Shown here piece by piece: positions 1 through 7,394 of a stretch of 64,000 bases of DNA (the stretch's first letter is position 1; every line of letters begins with the position of its first letter). The stretch comes from Fulvitalea axinellae (GTDB taxonomy: Bacteria; Bacteroidota; Bacteroidia; Cytophagales; Cyclobacteriaceae): NCBI RefSeq assembly GCF_036492835.1, contig NZ_AP025314.1:4802545-4866544 (forward strand), written 5' to 3'. The position numbers and the translations under genes are program-made. The notes below the pieces were generated by a model, which saw only the letters and a list, made by a program, of their open reading frames with translations, had not been told where the DNA came from and did no database searches.

Positions 1-6
1 AACAAA

Positions 7-714
7 ATGACGCTGGAAAACGACGAATTTCCGCAAATGAAAAGCCTCAAAAAGCTCTTCCTGAACGGTAACGGAATAAAAACCCTTCCCGAATCCGTCA
101 GCAACCTCAAGACGCTAAAAGTGCTAAACCTTGCGGAAAACGATCTGACGGACGTGCCCGACATGTTCGACGAATTCGACAGCCTAGAGAATATCATCCT
201 TTACAAAAACCGGCTTACAAGTATTCCTGACTGCATTTACAGCATCGAAAGTCTGGAAGAACTCGACATTTACTACAACCTCCTGACAGAAATCCCTCCG
301 GAAATATCAAAGCTCCAAAACCTGAAAGTCCTCTATGTTGCGAATAACCGAATCCAATCGTTACCGAAGGAACTGGAAGAGCTGACGAAACTGGAAAAAC
401 TATACGTCTACAATAACAAACTGGTGGAATTCGGCGTGGACTTGCGCAAATTCCAAAACCTAAAAGTAGTGCACGCACACCGAAACTACTTCAGCGAATT
501 CCCCGAGTCCGTTTTCGAACTGCCGAAACTCAAAGACCTGAACCTGAGCCAAAACGACATCGAAAGCTTTCCGGATAAAAAAGAATTCCAAAGCTCTGAC
601 CTACAGATTCTTTATCTGCACAAAAACGGATTTTCCGAAGACTTCAAGGAAAGCGACTCCGGCAAAAAAATGCGCAAAGAGTGGGAGAAAAAAGGCGTAA
701 GCGTACGCCTTTAA
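7..714 (+). CDS. Leucine-rich repeat protein, 5' end probably cut by the window edge
   Basis: Almost the whole 235-residue product consists of 8-9 leucine-rich repeats of about 23 residues with the pattern LxxLxxLxLxxNxLxxLPxxxxx (for example LKVLNLAENDLTDVP and LKVLYVANNRIQSLP). LRR solenoids bind proteins or other ligands; no enzymatic domain or signal peptide is visible. The reading frame is open to the first base of the window and the first visible residues lie inside a repeat, so the ATG at 7 is probably internal and the true gene starts further left. The C-terminus is short and charged (KKMRKEWEKKGVSVRL) and the gene ends only a few bases before the convergent DUF523 gene. Partner and cellular location are unknown. 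Confidence 0.85.
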   Translation: MTLENDEFPQMKSLKKLFLNGNGIKTLPESVSNLKTLKVLNLAENDLTDVPDMFDEFDSLENIILYKNRLTSIPDCIYSIESLEELDIYYNLLTEIPPEISKLQNLKVLYVANNRIQSLPKELEELTKLEKLYVYNNKLVEFGVDLRKFQNLKVVHAHRNYFSEFPESVFELPKLKDLNLSQNDIESFPDKKEFQSSDLQILYLHKNGFSEDFKESDSGKKMRKEWEKKGVSVRL

Positions 715-719
715 GCCCG

Positions 720-1190
720 TTACCCTTGGCTTTCGCCAATATCTCCCTCCGATTCGAAATTCAACTCGGAGTAAATCGACAGCCCGTTTTCCGAAAGCAA
801 GTCAGCCGTAAGGCCATTACCGTCGACAAGCTTGCCGGAAAACGTGCCGTCGTAGATCTTTCCGTAACCGCAGGACGGACTTTTGGCCTTGAGAATCGCC
901 ACGCTGGCGCCATGTTGCCTGGCTTTTTCCAACGACACTTGAGCTCCTTTCCGGAATTCGTCCGTTACGTCTCGACCTGTTTTGGTAACTACTTTTATCT
1001 TACCGTCCTCGGTTACAATTTCACTTGCGGGCCTTGGCGTGCTCAACCCGCCGTCTACTTCCGGACAAACCAATACGGCCTCTCCTCTTTCCACCAACTT
1101 CTGTATCTTGGAAACAGGTTTAGCTTGCCCGTCAAACCTACATTTATGCCCCGCCAAGCAGGCGCTGATTAAGTATTTCTTCTTTTCCAT
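720..1190 (-). CDS. DUF523 family protein
   Basis: The 156-residue product matches the DUF523 family from its opening (YLISACLAGHKCRFDG) to VCPEVDGGLSTPRPASEI and KSPSCGYGKIYDG. The conserved cysteines are at about C11, C17, C42 and C107, and could bind a metal or a sulfur species. The family is widespread and often sits beside or is fused to DUF1722; DUF1722 is not present here. No biochemical role is established, so none is given. The length is normal for the stand-alone family. It converges on the LRR gene with a gap of about 5 bp and has no obvious operon partner. Confidence 0.85.
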   Translation of the reverse strand: MEKKKYLISACLAGHKCRFDGQAKPVSKIQKLVERGEAVLVCPEVDGGLSTPRPASEIVTEDGKIKVVTKTGRDVTDEFRKGAQVSLEKARQHGASVAILKAKSPSCGYGKIYDGTFSGKLVDGNGLTADLLSENGLSIYSELNFESEGDIGESQG

Positions 1191-1302
1191 AATGATTTCT
1201 TCCGCCCAACCCTACCGAGCTATCCTATCCACTATATCTCTACCCGAAATATATAATGAGCTGTAAGACAAGTTATTGCCCGATTAGTCATAGCCTAAGC
1301 AC

Positions 1303-1824
1303 TTAACGAAACCGCTCCTGCAAGCCACGATTTATCTCATCCAGATCAAAATGCTTCTCGTCATACTTCTCTAACCCGTACATCGCTAAGGCTTCCTTCT
1401 TCTCTTCCTCAGTCTCACAATACGGAAAATCCTCCAAAGGGCTATTCATCTTTCCTTTCAGACAAACAGGAATCATTACATTACCATCAAGTATTTTCTC
1501 CAACTTAATAACATGATCCCAACTATCGCCGAAGTCATATCTGTATTCCACCACAGTACCTTCCTTCACAAAGAACTGTTTCAATTTCGTCTTCTCGTCA
1601 TGCAGGTGATCATCCTCCCCCCAAGGATTCATATCGGTATATGTTCCGGGCATTATCTGAGTCCTGTCCGCTAACTCAAATCTATGAAGATGAGAGTCTT
1701 CCCAGTCCATCAACACCTGTATGGCCTCATGAAGATCGGCAAAAGTGGATTCGGCATCCATTTGTATCCGGCGCCACACGGGTGGCTTAAAGTACTTGAG
1801 GTCTATTCTGAACTGTAAAATCAT
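1303..1824 (-). CDS. Plasmid pRiA4b ORF-3-like protein
   Basis: The product shows the diagnostic opening of the pRiA4b ORF-3 family (FRIDLKYFKPPVWRRIQM), followed by the typical ADLHEAIQVLMDWEDSHLHRFEL and the FGDSWDHVIKLE segment. Family members are small cytosolic proteins of unknown function, frequently mobile between genomes. The reading frame is open to 1872, but I place the start at the ATG at 1824 (MILQFRIDLKY) because the family begins within a few residues of this motif and the upstream 16 residues look like untranslated sequence. The product is then about 173 aa. It is a single gene between DUF523 and the HU-like gene. Confidence 0.8.
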   Translation of the reverse strand: MILQFRIDLKYFKPPVWRRIQMDAESTFADLHEAIQVLMDWEDSHLHRFELADRTQIMPGTYTDMNPWGEDDHLHDEKTKLKQFFVKEGTVVEYRYDFGDSWDHVIKLEKILDGNVMIPVCLKGKMNSPLEDFPYCETEEEKKEALAMYGLEKYDEKHFDLDEINRGLQERFR

Positions 1825-2025
1825 AACTCTGGTTCTAAGTAAGATATTCCCAAATCGGGGCAAATATAACAAAAACCCGCACTTTCCGCCCCCGAGCCCG
1901 CACGCCTCAAGCTACGTTTGCGCCACGTTTCTTACCCCGCCTCCAAGCCCGCTGTTCCGGAAAGCGGGAATCGTTAACTTGCTTCTAACGGGTCCGGATT
2001 TCTATCAACCTTTAAACGTACTTAT

Positions 2026-2436
2026 ATGCCTGTAGAATTTAAGTCAGTGGAAAGGAGAAACCCACAACAAAATGACGCTCCGCCTAAGTATTATGCCCAA
2101 ATAGTGCAGAAAGAAAGGGTGAAGATTAAGGAAATGGCCGCCGACATCGCCGATATTTCCACGGTGAGCGAGGTGGACATCGCCGCAGTGTTAAGCGCCT
2201 TGGTAAAGATGGTTCCGAAGTACTTGGCCAAGGGACGGCCGGTAAAACTCGGCGACTTGGGTACCTTTTCGCTAAGCCTGAAGGCCGAAGGCGTGGATAC
2301 TGAAGACAAAGTGACGGCGCATACCATCTCCGGCAACAAGGTAAACTTCAGGGCGGGGCAGGAGGTGCGCAACCAGCTCAAGCTGGCGACGTACGCCAAA
2401 GCCAAGTCCGAAAAAGAGGAAGAGGAGACGGTATGA
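2026..2436 (+). CDS. HU-family (HU-HIG) DNA-binding protein
   Basis: This 136-residue protein has the Bacteroidota HU-HIG arrangement. A variable N-terminal stretch (to about residue 30) precedes the HU/IHF-like helical dimerisation region (IADISTVSEVDIAAVLSALVKMVPKYL), the turn GRPVKLGDLGTFSLSLKAEG and a degenerate beta arm (about 85-120). The tail is acidic (KEEEETV). HU-like proteins bend DNA and organise the nucleoid; members with the extra N-terminal segment are numerous in Bacteroidota and are little studied. The gene stands alone; a cluster of TACATACT-type repeats lies directly downstream. Confidence 0.85.
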   Translation: MPVEFKSVERRNPQQNDAPPKYYAQIVQKERVKIKEMAADIADISTVSEVDIAAVLSALVKMVPKYLAKGRPVKLGDLGTFSLSLKAEGVDTEDKVTAHTISGNKVNFRAGQEVRNQLKLATYAKAKSEKEEEETV

Positions 2437-2544
2437 CCTAACGCCTACTTCCGAAATATTGAATGACAAACGATTGGGATACGTTTTGTTAAGAAAAGGC
2501 GGTGCTTTGGTACCGTCTTTTCACGTTTATGGAGGCATGTTCTC

Positions 2545-2670
2545 TTAAAATACATACTGTATTCCAAGCCATTACACAGTATATAAGACTGTGTTACATA
2601 CTATGTAAAGCATAGAAACACAGTATGTAACAATATGAAATACAGTACCTTTCTAGGTATGATATACTGT
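2545..2670. repeat. Cluster A of TACATACT/AGTATGTA motifs with a 19-bp-spaced inverted repeat
   Basis: About six copies of an ACATACTGT-like motif occur in both orientations within 125 bp. The core is the inverted repeat TGTTACATACT (2592-2602), 19 bp of spacer, AGTATGTAACA (2622-2632). A near-identical core with exactly the same spacer length occurs at 9316-9356. The stretch is AT-rich, has no gene, and lies between the HU-like gene and the convergent 3HCDH-like gene. It could be a palindromic mobile repeat or an array of protein binding sites. Confidence 0.75.
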
Positions 2671-2792
2671 TTCCTGTCTTTTTTTAAAATGAAAACCATT
2701 CCTTACGCAGTATGCGTCAGCTGAAAAGCTTTTTTGGAAGAAAACCAAACGCCGTATTTATTTTGGGAAAAATCGGGACTTGATGAAAAAAG

Positions 2793-2835
2793 AAAAGGCT
2801 TGTCCGGGAAGCGCATACTCCCAGACAAGCCTTTT
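2793..2835 (-). terminator. Rho-independent terminator of the 3HCDH-like gene
   Basis: The arms AAAAGGCTTGTC and GACAAGCCTTTT enclose a further GGGA...TCCC stem. Reading on the minus strand the stem is followed by CTTTTTT. It lies 22 bp after the stop codon of the gene that ends at 2857. Confidence 0.85.
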
Positions 2836-2856
2836 GGCTTCGGCCGTAGCCGATAA

Positions 2857-3519
2857 TTATCTCAACAGATATTCCCTCTTAAGCAGTGGGCTGATCTTGT
2901 ATCTTTCGTCTTTGGTATCCTCATACAAGGCCTCAAGTATCTCGTAGATGTTGTCGATGCCCACTCGCTTACACCATTCGAACGGCCCGTTCGTATTGCG
3001 ATTACGCAAACGCATAGCCGTATCGATATCCTCGCGGGTGGCGGTGCCGTCCTGCAAAGTGTAATAAGCCTCGTTCACGATGGCAACCATCAGCCTAGGT
3101 ATCACCATTCCCACACGGTCCTGCACCAAGAGATACTCCGTTCCCAAAGCTTTACATATCTCAGCCAAGCGCGGCTCGGTATCTTCAAACAGCAAGCTCA
3201 CCTCCAACTTCCTGCGGTGCGTGAACGACGCCAAGCCATTGAAGCCCACAAACGTACACTCGCCACGGCCAAACACGTGCGTAAGCTCCGCCAAACTAGT
3301 CTTAGGCACGCTAAGAAACGCCGTTAACTGAGCGTAAGGCAAGTACAACTCCAACGCTTCGGGGTTCTCGTCGATCAGGTAATCGAACACCACGTCCGTG
3401 TTTTCCAGATCCTCTGGCCCGAAGTCGTAGTCCGTACGGAAGTCGTACTCGTGCTCAGCGGTGAACTTCGCCTTGAATTCCTCAAGCGAGGGTTCGGTTC
3501 CTATTACGAGAACTTTCAT
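2857..3519 (-). CDS. 3-hydroxyacyl-CoA dehydrogenase C-terminal-domain protein with a degenerate N-terminal half
   Basis: Residues from about 130 to 220 match the C-terminal helical domain of 3-hydroxyacyl-CoA dehydrogenases (DRVGMVIPRLMVAIVNEAYY, a DIDTAMRLRNRNTNGPFEW segment, then the end-helix region). The N-terminal half begins like a Rossmann fold (MKVLVIGTEPSLEEF) but lacks the GxGxxG dinucleotide-binding loop and is shorter than the family's usual ~185-residue NAD domain. It may therefore be a non-catalytic or differently acting relative. At 220 aa it is shorter than the usual 280-310 aa. It is transcribed alone and ends at a clear terminator; the flanking genes are unrelated to fatty-acid oxidation. 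Confidence 0.75.
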   Translation of the reverse strand: MKVLVIGTEPSLEEFKAKFTAEHEYDFRTDYDFGPEDLENTDVVFDYLIDENPEALELYLPYAQLTAFLSVPKTSLAELTHVFGRGECTFVGFNGLASFTHRRKLEVSLLFEDTEPRLAEICKALGTEYLLVQDRVGMVIPRLMVAIVNEAYYTLQDGTATREDIDTAMRLRNRNTNGPFEWCKRVGIDNIYEILEALYEDTKDERYKISPLLKREYLLR

Positions 3520-3671
3520 ATTTTGATATGGATTAGTAAAACTAGATTTCGTAAATAATGTATTTTAGCGGAGGCCTATTTGACAATTCCGGTTCACGGA
3601 CCACACACTCCAACTAAAATAGGCCTTATACGACGTAACAGACCTTAGTTTACCAAAATTAATAATCCCGC

Positions 3672-4061
3672 ATGAAAAAAATAATCATTGAGACGGATAA
3701 AGCGCCCAAGCCCATAGGGCCTTACAACCAAGCGGTATTGGCGGGCGACACGCTTTACGCTTCGGGCCAAATAGCACTGGATCCCGAGACGGGAGAGTTC
3801 CCGAACTTTGACGGAGATATAGTCAAAGAGACCGAAAGGGTAATGAAAAACCTCGGCGCCGTATTGGAAGCCGCCGGAATGTCCTTCAGCCACGTGGTCA
3901 AATGCTCTATCTTCGTCACCAACATGGACGACTTCGCCACAGTAAACGGCGTATACGGAAACTACTTTGAGCAAAACCCGCCCGCCCGCGAAACCGTGGA
4001 AGTGAAAGCGTTGCCAAAAGGCGCGGCCGTAGAGGTATCGTGCATTGCCGTAGCCGACTGA
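3672..4061 (+). CDS. ridA: RidA-family enamine/imine deaminase
   Basis: The 129-residue product is a full-length RidA/YjgF/UK114 protein. It has the opening APKPIGPYNQAVLAGDTLYASGQI, the middle helix with FSHVVKCSIFVTNMDDF, and the signature NPPARETVEVKALPKGAAVEV containing the arginine that holds the substrate carboxylate. RidA is a cytosolic trimer that hydrolyses reactive 2-aminoacrylate and related enamines made by PLP enzymes, releasing ammonia. Here it is a single gene with its own terminator; PLP enzymes that could generate such intermediates (cysteine synthase, threonine synthase) lie elsewhere in the window. Confidence 0.93.
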   Translation: MKKIIIETDKAPKPIGPYNQAVLAGDTLYASGQIALDPETGEFPNFDGDIVKETERVMKNLGAVLEAAGMSFSHVVKCSIFVTNMDDFATVNGVYGNYFEQNPPARETVEVKALPKGAAVEVSCIAVAD

Positions 4062-4086
4062 GGCAAAGCGCAAAAAACACCAACAA

Positions 4087-4128
4087 AACGCCCGAGTGTT
4101 CCGGTATATAACCGAACGCCCGGGCGTT
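4087..4128 (+). terminator. Terminator after ridA
   Basis: The arms AACGCCCG.GTGTTCCGGT and ACCGAACGCCCGGGCGTT form a long GC-rich stem around a TATA loop, followed by TTTGTCTTT. It lies 26 bp downstream of the ridA stop. Confidence 0.8.
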
Positions 4129-4320
4129 TGTCTTTCGCCCAATTCTCTCTTAATCTTACGTCGGCAAATAACTTTTTCGAGCTTCCCCGCTTTTACAATC
4201 AGTGAGCTTTCCGCCCAATTCGGCCCGAAAGCCTATTTATCTAAAGTACAAACAGTAAGTCGGTGGCGCCGATCATCCGTGCTTTACCATTTACTCCGTA
4301 CTGTATTTATAAATAATGAG

Positions 4321-4659
4321 ATGATGAAAGCGTTGGTTCTGACCGTATCGATAATGGCCTGTGTCCTAGCCTTTGGCTCTACGGCCCACTGCCAAGACGA
4401 TAAATTCTACGAGGATTACATGAAGGGAATCTCCCTTTCGCCCCAGCAAAACCACAAGGTCAACACTATTTTCTACGACTTCTACTCGGCGAAAGAGGCG
4501 GTTTTGTCCAGCTCGGCCACCGAACTCACGAAAAAACGCGAGATCCGTACTTTCGAAAAAATAAGGGACGGTAGCCTCAAAAGAGTACTTAGGTATGACC
4601 AATTCAAAGTATTCAGGCGCAACAGAAAGGAAGTAAGAAAGGCAAAAAAAGAAAGCTAA
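4321..4659 (+). CDS. Small exported protein of unknown function
   Basis: The reading frame is open from 4096, but only from the ATG at 4321 does it encode a plausible protein: a signal peptide (MMKALVLTVSIMACVLAFGSTAHC, with likely cleavage after the AHC or shortly after) followed by about 88 mostly helical, charged residues ending in a basic tail. The mature part has the look of a small periplasmic Spy/CpxP-like or DUF-type helical protein (ISLSPQQNHKVNTIFYDFY), but I do not recognise a family. The cysteine at the end of the signal peptide could make it a lipoprotein, although the lipobox is poor. No functional context. Confidence 0.65.
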   Translation: MMKALVLTVSIMACVLAFGSTAHCQDDKFYEDYMKGISLSPQQNHKVNTIFYDFYSAKEAVLSSSATELTKKREIRTFEKIRDGSLKRVLRYDQFKVFRRNRKEVRKAKKES

Positions 4660-4694
4660 GCCAACATCCGCTACGGAGAACGTTGACTTAGCTT
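4653..4694. terminator. Bidirectional terminator between the small exported protein and mazG
   Basis: The arms AAGCTAAG...CAAC and GTTG.CTTAGCTT form an interrupted stem overlapping the last codons of the left gene. A-rich and T-containing flanks let it serve both convergent genes. Confidence 0.65.
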
Positions 4695-4787
4695 CATTGA
4701 GATGTTTCCCACATAAGGGCATTTGTCCCAAAACATCGCTTACAGGCAAAGAACTTACGCTTCGATCGTTACTTTAAAGAGCCCATC

Positions 4788-5603
4788 TTACAGATCTTTG
4801 GCCTCGTTCCAATACCGGTCCATCTCATCCAAAGACATATCGCCCAGCTCTTTTCCCTCTTCCTTCGCCCGCTTTTCTATATGCGTAAATCGCTTGATAA
4901 ACTTGCGGTTAGTACGTTCCAACGCCTCTTCCGGATCGATTTTGAGAAAACGAGCGTAGTTGATCAGCGAAAACATCAGGTCGCCGAATTCCTCCACAGC
5001 TTTTTTCTGATCGATTTGCTTATCGTCGGCTATATTGAATTCCTGCTTGAACTCAGCCATTTCCTCTTCCACCTTTTCCCAAACCTGCTCTTTACGCTCC
5101 CAATCAAACCCGATTCCACGGGCCTTGTCCTGAATTCTATGAGCTTTTACCATGGCGGGAAGGCTCTTCGGCACGCCACCAAGCACTGATTTGTTGCCTT
5201 TTTCCTTAAGCTTAATGCGTTCCCAGTTCTGCTTTACCGCTTCTTCGTCATCGGCCTGTACGTCCGAGTAGATATGCGGGTGACGATGCACCAACTTATC
5301 GCAAATACCATGAAGCACATCGGCTACATCAAAACGGCCCTCTTCGTCGGCTATTTTGGCGTAAAAAACCATATGTAGCATAATGTCGCCCAGCTCTTTG
5401 CGAATTTCTTCGTGGTCATTCTCCAAAATCGCGTCCGAGAGTTCGTACGTTTCTTCAATGGTAAGGTGACGGATACTGTCTATCGTCTGCTTTTTATCCC
5501 AAGGACAATTGAGCCTTAGCTCGTCCATAATAGTCAGCAAACGATCAAAAGCTTCCAGCTTCTCTTTACGTCTTTTGTCTTCTGGCGGGGGAATCAGTGG
5601 CAT
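4788..5603 (-). CDS. mazG: Nucleoside triphosphate pyrophosphohydrolase MazG
   Basis: The 271-residue product carries the two tandem MazG domains expected of full-length bacterial MazG. The N-terminal one has the metal-binding EETYELSDAI...EEIRKELGDIMLHMVFYAKIA pattern (ExxE..12-28..ExxD) and follows the family opening LNCPWDKKQT. The second has EEMAEFKQE...EEFGDLMFSLINYARF. MazG hydrolyses nucleoside triphosphates to monophosphate and pyrophosphate, cleaning up aberrant dNTPs and, in E. coli, modulating the stringent response. It is about the usual length, starts at an ATG within family expectation, and stands alone. Confidence 0.95.
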   Translation of the reverse strand: MPLIPPPEDKRRKEKLEAFDRLLTIMDELRLNCPWDKKQTIDSIRHLTIEETYELSDAILENDHEEIRKELGDIMLHMVFYAKIADEEGRFDVADVLHGICDKLVHRHPHIYSDVQADDEEAVKQNWERIKLKEKGNKSVLGGVPKSLPAMVKAHRIQDKARGIGFDWERKEQVWEKVEEEMAEFKQEFNIADDKQIDQKKAVEEFGDLMFSLINYARFLKIDPEEALERTNRKFIKRFTHIEKRAKEEGKELGDMSLDEMDRYWNEAKDL

Positions 5604-5676
5604 ATTCTTTTTTTAACAAAGTTCAACGTTCGGGACATTCCGCCAAAGCGGTAAAGCAAAAATATCTTATAAAAAC

Positions 5677-5712
5677 AGAAACGGCCATCCTCAAATCAGG
5701 ATAGCCGTTTCT
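5677..5712 (-). terminator. Terminator of the cysteine synthase gene
   Basis: The arms AGAAACGGC.ATCCT and AGGAT.GCCGTTTCT lie just past the stop at 5730 on the minus strand and are followed there by GTTTTTAT. Confidence 0.85.
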
Positions 5713-5729
5713 CCGTAAGTTATCTAAAC

Positions 5730-6644
5730 TTAAACGTAAAGCCCTTCTACAGACCAATAACGCTCACCAGTGTCATAGTTAAAGGTCAGAACCTTGGACC
5801 CGATAGGCATCTCGGGCAATTTCTTGGCTATAGCCGCCAACGAGGCTCCCGTGGAAATACCGGCGAGTATGCCTTCTTCCCTAGCCAGCTTACGGGTAAA
5901 CTCGAAAGCTTGGGAAGGCTCTACGTTAATGGCCCCTCTGAGCAAATCAGTTTCAAGGATTTTCGGGATAAATCCCGCACCTATTCCCTGTATCGGGTGC
6001 GGACCTGGCGATCCTCCGCCAATAACCGGCGACCCCGCAGGCTCCACAGCGTATGACTTTAGCTTCGGATAACGCTCTTTCAGCGCTTTGGTAACGCCGG
6101 TTATGTGCCCGCCGGTACCCACGCCCGTAATCAAATAATCGAAGCCTTCCGGCATATCGGTGATGATTTCCTTGGCCGTTCTTTCAAAATGAACCCGTGA
6201 ATTGGCCTCGTTTTCAAACTGTTGGGGCATCCAAGCGTTTGTGGTTTCTTCCAACAGCTCGGCGGCCTTGGCTATCGCCCCGCCCATTCCCTTTTCTTTA
6301 GGGGTAAGAACCAGCTTGGCTCCGTAAGCGGCCAACAGCCTACGTCTTTCCAACGACATGGATTCCGGCATTACCAGCACAAGTTTGTAACCCTTGACAG
6401 CCGCCACTATGGCCAGCCCCACACCGGTATTGCCCGAAGTTGGCTCGATAATCACGCTGTCTCTATGCAACAAGCCCTTTTCTTCGGCCTCTTCCACCAT
6501 GGCCAAAGCGATACGGTCTTTGATACTGCCACCTGGATTTGCCCTTTCGAGTTTCATCCAAACTTCGATGTCTTTTCCAAAAAGTCGGTTTATGCGCACC
6601 AGCGGGGTGTGCCCGATGGTTTCTAGTACGTTGGAAGCTTTCAT
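5730..6644 (-). CDS. cysK: Cysteine synthase (O-acetylserine sulfhydrylase)
   Basis: This PLP enzyme makes cysteine from O-acetylserine and sulfide. Visible signatures are PGGSIKDRIALAM with the PLP lysine at about K42, the substrate loop EPTSGNTGVG (about 68-77), and the phosphate-binding GVGTGGHITGV (about 175-185). The reading frame is open to 6710, but the family begins at KASNVLETIGHTPLV, so the ATG at 6644 is taken as start (304 aa, normal length). CysK and CysM are hard to separate by eye; the opening and loop sequence favour CysK. The gene is monocistronic with its own terminator. Confidence 0.93.
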   Translation of the reverse strand: MKASNVLETIGHTPLVRINRLFGKDIEVWMKLERANPGGSIKDRIALAMVEEAEEKGLLHRDSVIIEPTSGNTGVGLAIVAAVKGYKLVLVMPESMSLERRRLLAAYGAKLVLTPKEKGMGGAIAKAAELLEETTNAWMPQQFENEANSRVHFERTAKEIITDMPEGFDYLITGVGTGGHITGVTKALKERYPKLKSYAVEPAGSPVIGGGSPGPHPIQGIGAGFIPKILETDLLRGAINVEPSQAFEFTRKLAREEGILAGISTGASLAAIAKKLPEMPIGSKVLTFNYDTGERYWSVEGLYV

Positions 6645-6909
6645 AAGTCTTAGAACATTGGGTTGGAATCCTTTATACGGATAATGGCACACTGAGTTAC
6701 AAAATATCAATAATTGTGTTTATTGAAAATATTATTGTCTCGAACAAAGTCAGTTTTTGATCAGTCAAAAATATCTAAACATACTGACAACACTGTTTCG
6801 TAGAAGTATATAAACAGAGGCAACACCCTTTGAAACCTCTAAAAAGCCATTTTGAAACGCAAAAACCTATCCGATAACATATTATTATACTGTTTGTCAA
6901 GTTCTTGCG

Positions 6910-6940
6910 TTTGTTTGGTGTTCCGATTTGTATACATTTG
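6910..6940 (+). promoter_or_regulatory. Bacteroidota-type promoter (TTTG-N19-TACATTTG)
   Basis: TTTG at 6910-6913 and TACATTTG at 6933-6940 are separated by 19 bp and match the primary-sigma promoter consensus of Bacteroidota (TTTG-N19 to 21-TAnnTTTG). It lies 41 bp upstream of the start of the YgjV-like gene at 6982. Confidence 0.8.
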
Positions 6941-6981
6941 CGATCTTTTGTCAAGAGAGTTTATAATAAGAGAGATTCATT

Positions 6982-7212
6982 ATGAATTATGTTGAAGTTG
7001 TTGGCTATATAGCCATGGTACTGCTTGCCGTGTCCTTTTTGTTCAAGGACATCAAGAAACTTAGGGTATTCAACACTGTCGGATGCCTTTCGTTTGTGGC
7101 CTACGGCCTGTTGTTGGGCGCTTATCCAATTGTCATTGTCAATGCGTTTATTGCGACAGTGAACGTCATTCAGCTTGCGCAGATGAGGAAAAGCGAAGCC
7201 GAAGTCTCGTAA
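6982..7212 (+). CDS. Small inner-membrane protein, YgjV/SemiSWEET-like
   Basis: The 76-residue product has three hydrophobic segments (VVGYIAMVLLAVSFLF; VGCLSFVAYGLLLGAY; IVIVNAFIATVNVIQL) joined by short charged loops. This order and the conserved FLFKD..KLR..N..GC..F..YG pattern match the half-length Bacteroidota relatives of YgjV, which resemble SemiSWEET/PQ-loop triple-helix units. Such units normally dimerise to make a transport path, but no substrate is known for this group. A good promoter precedes it and a strong terminator follows, so it is monocistronic. Confidence 0.75.
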   Translation: MNYVEVVGYIAMVLLAVSFLFKDIKKLRVFNTVGCLSFVAYGLLLGAYPIVIVNAFIATVNVIQLAQMRKSEAEVS

Positions 7213-7245
7213 TTTCAAGGTTTAAGAGAGGATTTCGATAAGGAA

Positions 7246-7271
7246 AGCCATCCGCATGCGGATGGCTTTTT
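7246..7271 (+). terminator. Terminator after the YgjV-like gene
   Basis: The perfect stem AGCCATCCGC/GCGGATGGCT is followed by seven T residues. Confidence 0.92.
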
Positions 7272-7394
7272 TTGTTTTTTAAGCTACCGGCTCCCTACAA
7301 ATTAGGGGTACACGACCGTTTGGGGTACAGATTTTGGCAGTATACCAGTTGGTCCAGGGCACTTTTGCCCTTGCGGATCGGCGAAAGGCCCTGT

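Noticed and set aside
2545..2670. CRISPR-like array
   Set aside because: The motifs are about 9 bp, occur in both orientations and lack uniform spacers; no cas genes are present.
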